Origin: Gemmatimonas phototrophica
GTDB lineage: Bacteria; Gemmatimonadota; Gemmatimonadetes; Gemmatimonadales; Gemmatimonadaceae
Length of the DNA stretch: 9,627 bases
Direction of reading: 5' to 3'
NCBI GenBank assembly: GCA_945870175.1
Contig: CAMBRJ010000070.1
Coordinates: 1 to 9,627, forward strand
This document shows, piece by piece, positions 6,323 to 9,627 of this stretch. The position numbers and the translations under genes were made by a program. The notes beneath the pieces were generated by a model, which saw nothing but the letters and a program-made list of their open reading frames with translations, did not search any database and was not told where the DNA came from. Numbering within the stretch: the first letter of the stretch is position 1; each line of letters begins with the position of its first letter.

Positions 6323-9300
6323 ATGTCCACGACATTGCACGGCCGTGCCGCCTTGTTGGCGGCGCTTTCGCTCCTGTGTGCACCCCTCGCGGTGCACGCG
6401 CAGGAGTTCGACAAGCTGCACTTCCGCTCCATCGGGCCCGCCACGATGTCGGGGCGCATTTCCGACCTCGCCATCTACGAAGCCAATCCGGCCATTTGGT
6501 ACGTCGGTTCGGCCCACGGCGGCGTGTGGAAGACCACCAGTAACGGCGCGCTGTTCACGCCGCTCTTTCAGGATCAGGGGCTGATCGCGATCGGTGATGT
6601 GGCCGTGTCGCAGATCAACCCCGATCTCGTGTGGGTGGGCACCGGCGAGTCGAATAATCGCCAGAGCACGTCGTGGGGCGGCGGCATCTACAAGTCGACC
6701 GATGGCGGAAAGACGTTTGCGATGATGGGGTTGCCGCAGTCGAAGCACATCAATCGTATCGTCATGCATCCCACCAACAACGATGTGGTGCTGGTGGCGG
6801 CGACCGGTCCGTTGTTTGGCCCCGGCGGTGAGCGTGGCGTGTACAAGACCACCGACGGTGGCAAGAGCTGGAAGCAGGTGCTCACGGTGGACGACGAGAC
6901 GGGCGCGAATGAACTCGTGATGTCGGCGACCGATCCGAACATCCTGTTCGCCTCCACGTATCAGCGTCGTCGCACGGCCTGCTGCATGAACGGCGGCGGC
7001 CCCGGCAGTGCGTTGTGGAAGTCGACCGACGGTGGCGACACGTGGACCAAGGTGACTGGCACCGGATTCCCAACGGGTCCGTTGGGACGCATCGCGGTGG
7101 ACGTGTTTCGGCAGAGCCCGAACATCGTGTATGCCACGGTGGAAGGCCCCGCCCCGTCGGCGCAGCGCGCCGGAGCGGCCACGGAAAACATGAACCCGGC
7201 ACCGGCGGCTCCGGCCGCGCGCGGCGTCGTCGCTGGCGTGTCCGGACTGTACAAGTCGAACGATGGCGGCGCGACGTGGACCAAGCAGAGCAACACGAAT
7301 GCACGCCCGATGTATTTCAGCCAGTTGCGCATCGATCCGGTGAATCCCGATCGCCTCTACATGGGTGGCGTTGGTCTGCACCTGTCGCTCGATGGCGGCC
7401 GCACCTTCGAAACCGATGTGGCACTGGTGACGCACGACGACGTGCACGGCATCTGGATCAATCCGAAGAACCCGGATCACGTGATCATCGGCAGTGACGG
7501 TGGTCTCTCCACGTCGTACGATATGAGCCGCACGTGGACGTTCATTCCGAATGTGCCGGTCGGACTGTTCTACCATGTGAGCTTCGACATGGAGACGCCG
7601 TACAACGTCTGTGGCGGCATGCAGGACAACTACGACTGGTGTGGGCCGAGTGCGTCGCGCATGAACCGCGGCATCTTCAATTACGACTGGTTCCAGATTC
7701 TTGGCGGCGACGGCTTCGTGGCCATTCCCGACTTGCGTGACTCGCGCATCATTTACACCGAGTCGCAGGACGGCAACATGGTGCGTCGCAACAAGGTGAC
7801 CGGTGAGTCGAAGGCGATTCGCCCCACGCCGCAGAACGTGGTGAACGCCACGGCCGGCGAAGCGTATCGCTTTCATTGGGACACGCCGCTCATGCTGTCG
7901 CCGAATGATCCCGGCGTGCTGCTGGCGGCGGCCAATCGCGTGTTCCGCAGCACCGACCGTGGTGACTCGTGGACGGCGATCAGCCCCGACCTCACGAAGA
8001 ACGAGAAGCGCGACGACATCGTGACGATGGGCCTGAAAGGCAGCGACATCGCGATCTCGCGCAACGACGGCATTTCACAGTGGCCCACGATCGTGGCGCT
8101 GTCGGAGTCGCCGAAGCAGAAGGGCGTGTTCTACACCGGCACCGACGATGGCACGGTGAGCATGTCGAAGGACAACGGCGCGACGTGGCAGAACATCACG
8201 AAGAACCTGCCGGGTTTCCCGGCCGGTCACGCGTTCGTGTCGGAAGTGGTGCCGTCGCGTTTCGAGTCGGGCACGGTGTACATCACCGTCGCGAACTACC
8301 GGCAGAACGACTACGCGCCGTATGTGTGGATGAGCACCGATTTCGGCGCGACGTTCCGTGCGATCACGTCTGGGCTTGCCGGCGAAGTCGTGCGCACGTT
8401 GACCGAAGACACGCGCAATCCCGACGTGCTGTACGTGGGCACCGAAACGGGCATCTTCCTCACGCTCGATCGTGGCAAGACGTGGAAGCGCTTAAAGGCG
8501 AACTTCCCCACCGTGCGCGTGGACGAGCTCACGATTCATCCGCGTGACAACGCCCTGCTGGTGGCCACGCATGGTCGCGCGCTCTGGATTCTCGATCACC
8601 TCGAGCCGATCCAGGAGTTCAGCGCGGCGCAGAAGGCGGACGCGACGTTGTTCACGCCGGGCCCGTCGTTGCAGTGGAAGGCCAAGGACGACCGTAACGA
8701 CGAGTTCTGGGGACATCAGTTTTTCACCGGTGAGAACCCGCCCACGGAAACGGTGCTGCAGGTGCACCTGAAGAAGGCGGTCACCAACCCGATGCTGCGC
8801 CTCAGCGATGCCAACGGTGCGGTGGTGCGCGAGCTCGCGGTGCCGGCGGCCAAGAACGTGGCGGGTATCCAGACGGTGTGCTGGGATCAGCGCGTCGAGC
8901 CGATCTCTGAGGCGACGCCGGTCGGCGGGCCTCCGGCCGGTGGTCCGCCGGCTGGGGGTCCTGGTGGTGGCGGTGGTGGATTCGGCGGCGGTGGTCGCGG
9001 CCCGATCGCGGGCTTGCCCACGCCGTTGCCGACGATCGGCTATCTGCCGGAGAACCCGTGCGCGGCGGCGGGGGGTGCCGGCGCGGGTGGCGGTGGATTC
9101 GGCCGTGGCGGCGGTGGCGCCAATCAGGGTCCGCTGGTGTTGCCGGGCACGTACACGGTGGCGCTGGTGGTCGACGGCAAGACGGTGGCATCGAAGCCGC
9201 TCACCATCGTGATGGACCCGGAGGTGCAGCTCACGGCGGCGCAGCGCGTGGCTTACAACGCGCTCGCCACGGAGCTGCACACCACGCAGCAGGCGGGCGC

Positions 9301-9627
9301 GGCGGCGGCGGCGCCGATGACGGCGCTGCTGGCGGAAGTGCGTAAGGCGGCCGCCAAGATGGATTCCACGCCCACGCTGGCCGATAGTGTGAAGACGCAG
9401 TTCGCGGCGTTCCGGAAGGACTTCGACGCCGTTCGGGCCAAGCTCGGTGCGGGTGCGCCGGCGGTCGCCTTCGGCCCCGGCGGTGGCGGTGGCGCGGGCT
9501 TCGGCTCGAACGATGCCAATGTGCTGGCGCGACTGGGTGCGGTGAAGAGCGGCATGTTGGGCGTGTGGGAGACGCCGAGCGCGTCGGTGCAAAGCCAAGC
9601 CACGTCGGCCAAGGCGGCGGTGGAAGC
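6323..9627 (+). CDS. Secreted VPS10/sortilin-like BNR-repeat beta-propeller protein, 3' end cut by window
   Basis: This large exported protein often appears in databases as 'glycosyl hydrolase' or 'VPS10 domain-containing', but no enzymatic activity can be read from it. It is open for 1101 codons to the right edge. Residues 1-26 form a signal peptide ending VHA before QEF. Ten Asp-box motifs (S/T-x-D-x-G-x-T-W/F) start at about residues 125, 176, 234, 312, 355, 398 (degenerate, SYDMSRTW), 543, 615, 671 and 714, as expected for a large or double beta-propeller. The family hallmark CGGMQDN...WCGPS, then GGDGF, lies between boxes six and seven. After the propeller comes an Ig-like segment (CWDQRVEP near 853; PGTYTV at 941), interrupted by Gly/Pro-rich stretches at 868-893 and 914-936. 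A further Gly-rich stretch lies at 1051-1061. An Ala/Pro-rich insertion sits at about 274-302. The family is usually near 1000-1100 residues, so little should be missing. A role in binding or processing extracellular protein or glycan is a guess. Confidence 0.9.
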   Translation, partial: MSTTLHGRAALLAALSLLCAPLAVHAQEFDKLHFRSIGPATMSGRISDLAIYEANPAIWYVGSAHGGVWKTTSNGALFTPLFQDQGLIAIGDVAVSQINPDLVWVGTGESNNRQSTSWGGGIYKSTDGGKTFAMMGLPQSKHINRIVMHPTNNDVVLVAATGPLFGPGGERGVYKTTDGGKSWKQVLTVDDETGANELVMSATDPNILFASTYQRRRTACCMNGGGPGSALWKSTDGGDTWTKVTGTGFPTGPLGRIAVDVFRQSPNIVYATVEGPAPSAQRAGAATENMNPAPAAPAARGVVAGVSGLYKSNDGGATWTKQSNTNARPMYFSQLRIDPVNPDRLYMGGVGLHLSLDGGRTFETDVALVTHDDVHGIWINPKNPDHVIIGSDGGLSTSYDMSRTWTFIPNVPVGLFYHVSFDMETPYNVCGGMQDNYDWCGPSASRMNRGIFNYDWFQILGGDGFVAIPDLRDSRIIYTESQDGNMVRRNKVTGESKAIRPTPQNVVNATAGEAYRFHWDTPLMLSPNDPGVLLAAANRVFRSTDRGDSWTAISPDLTKNEKRDDIVTMGLKGSDIAISRNDGISQWPTIVALSESPKQKGVFYTGTDDGTVSMSKDNGATWQNITKNLPGFPAGHAFVSEVVPSRFESGTVYITVANYRQNDYAPYVWMSTDFGATFRAITSGLAGEVVRTLTEDTRNPDVLYVGTETGIFLTLDRGKTWKRLKANFPTVRVDELTIHPRDNALLVATHGRALWILDHLEPIQEFSAAQKADATLFTPGPSLQWKAKDDRNDEFWGHQFFTGENPPTETVLQVHLKKAVTNPMLRLSDANGAVVRELAVPAAKNVAGIQTVCWDQRVEPISEATPVGGPPAGGPPAGGPGGGGGGFGGGGRGPIAGLPTPLPTIGYLPENPCAAAGGAGAGGGGFGRGGGGANQGPLVLPGTYTVALVVDGKTVASKPLTIVMDPEVQLTAAQRVAYNALATELHTTQQAGAAAAAPMTALLAEVRKAAAKMDSTPTLADSVKTQFAAFRKDFDAVRAKLGAGAPAVAFGPGGGGGAGFGSNDANVLARLGAVKSGMLGVWETPSASVQSQATSAKAAVE

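Noticed and set aside
6257..7876. A 539-codon open frame on the minus strand opposite the propeller gene
   Set aside because: It is antisense to a clearly coding gene with ten Asp-boxes. Its product is Arg/His-rich with no domain; long antisense frames arise from G/C-ending codons in GC-rich genes.
8924..9120. Glycine-rich stretches as a frameshift or sequencing artefact
   Set aside because: The frame continues correctly into PGTYTVALVVDG and onwards to the window edge, so the segments are in-frame insertions.
1..9627. CRISPR array, transposase, tRNA or rRNA
   Set aside because: No regularly spaced direct repeats, transposase motifs, terminal inverted repeats with target duplications, or structural RNA signatures were seen on either strand.

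Overview
The window is GC-rich, with G/C-biased third codon positions, several GTG starts and almost no Shine-Dalgarno sequences. Seven genes can be supported. The last is a long secreted VPS10/sortilin-like protein with BNR (Asp-box) repeats, a family common in Gemmatimonadota, Acidobacteriota and Bacteroidota. Together with the base composition this suggests a Gemmatimonadota-like free-living heterotroph. That placement is inference; no rRNA or marker gene is present to confirm it.

Layout, left to right. (1) Positions 113-2889, minus strand: a two-gene molybdenum hydroxylase operon, large Tat-exported molybdopterin subunit (iorB-like) first, then the small [2Fe-2S] subunit (iorA-like), joined by a GTGA stop/start overlap. 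A possible third reading frame overlaps the end of the small subunit by ATGA and runs off the left edge. (2) Positions 3001-3390, plus strand: a small exported protein or lipoprotein of unknown function, divergent from the oxidoreductase operon. (3) Positions 3406-5016, minus strand: SelO/YdiU, the pseudokinase-fold protein AMPylase, with cysteine at the position occupied by selenocysteine in animal SelO. (4) Positions 5077-6014, plus strand: a methionine sulfoxide reductase operon, msrB then msrA, overlapping by ATGA and divergent from selO across only 60 bp. (5) Positions 6015-6322: an intergenic stretch holding a long imperfect inverted repeat built from ATCCGTGT/ACACGGAT units. (6) Position 6323 to the right edge, plus strand: the secreted beta-propeller protein, open at the window end after 1101 codons, with ten Asp-boxes and three glycine-rich segments.

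The middle of the window has a redox-repair theme. SelO AMPylates redox proteins in studied bacteria and itself carries a redox-active C-terminal cysteine; MsrB and MsrA together repair both diastereomers of methionine sulfoxide. Their head-to-head arrangement on a short shared upstream region suggests co-regulation under oxidative stress (inference). The molybdenum hydroxylase is also a redox enzyme but lies in a separate transcription unit. No mobile element, CRISPR array, tRNA or rRNA was seen. I found no strong case for an entirely new system. The most unusual items are the 6037-6155 inverted repeat, the 14-bp tandem repeat at the selO start, the selO/msrBA pairing and the glycine-rich insertions in the propeller protein.
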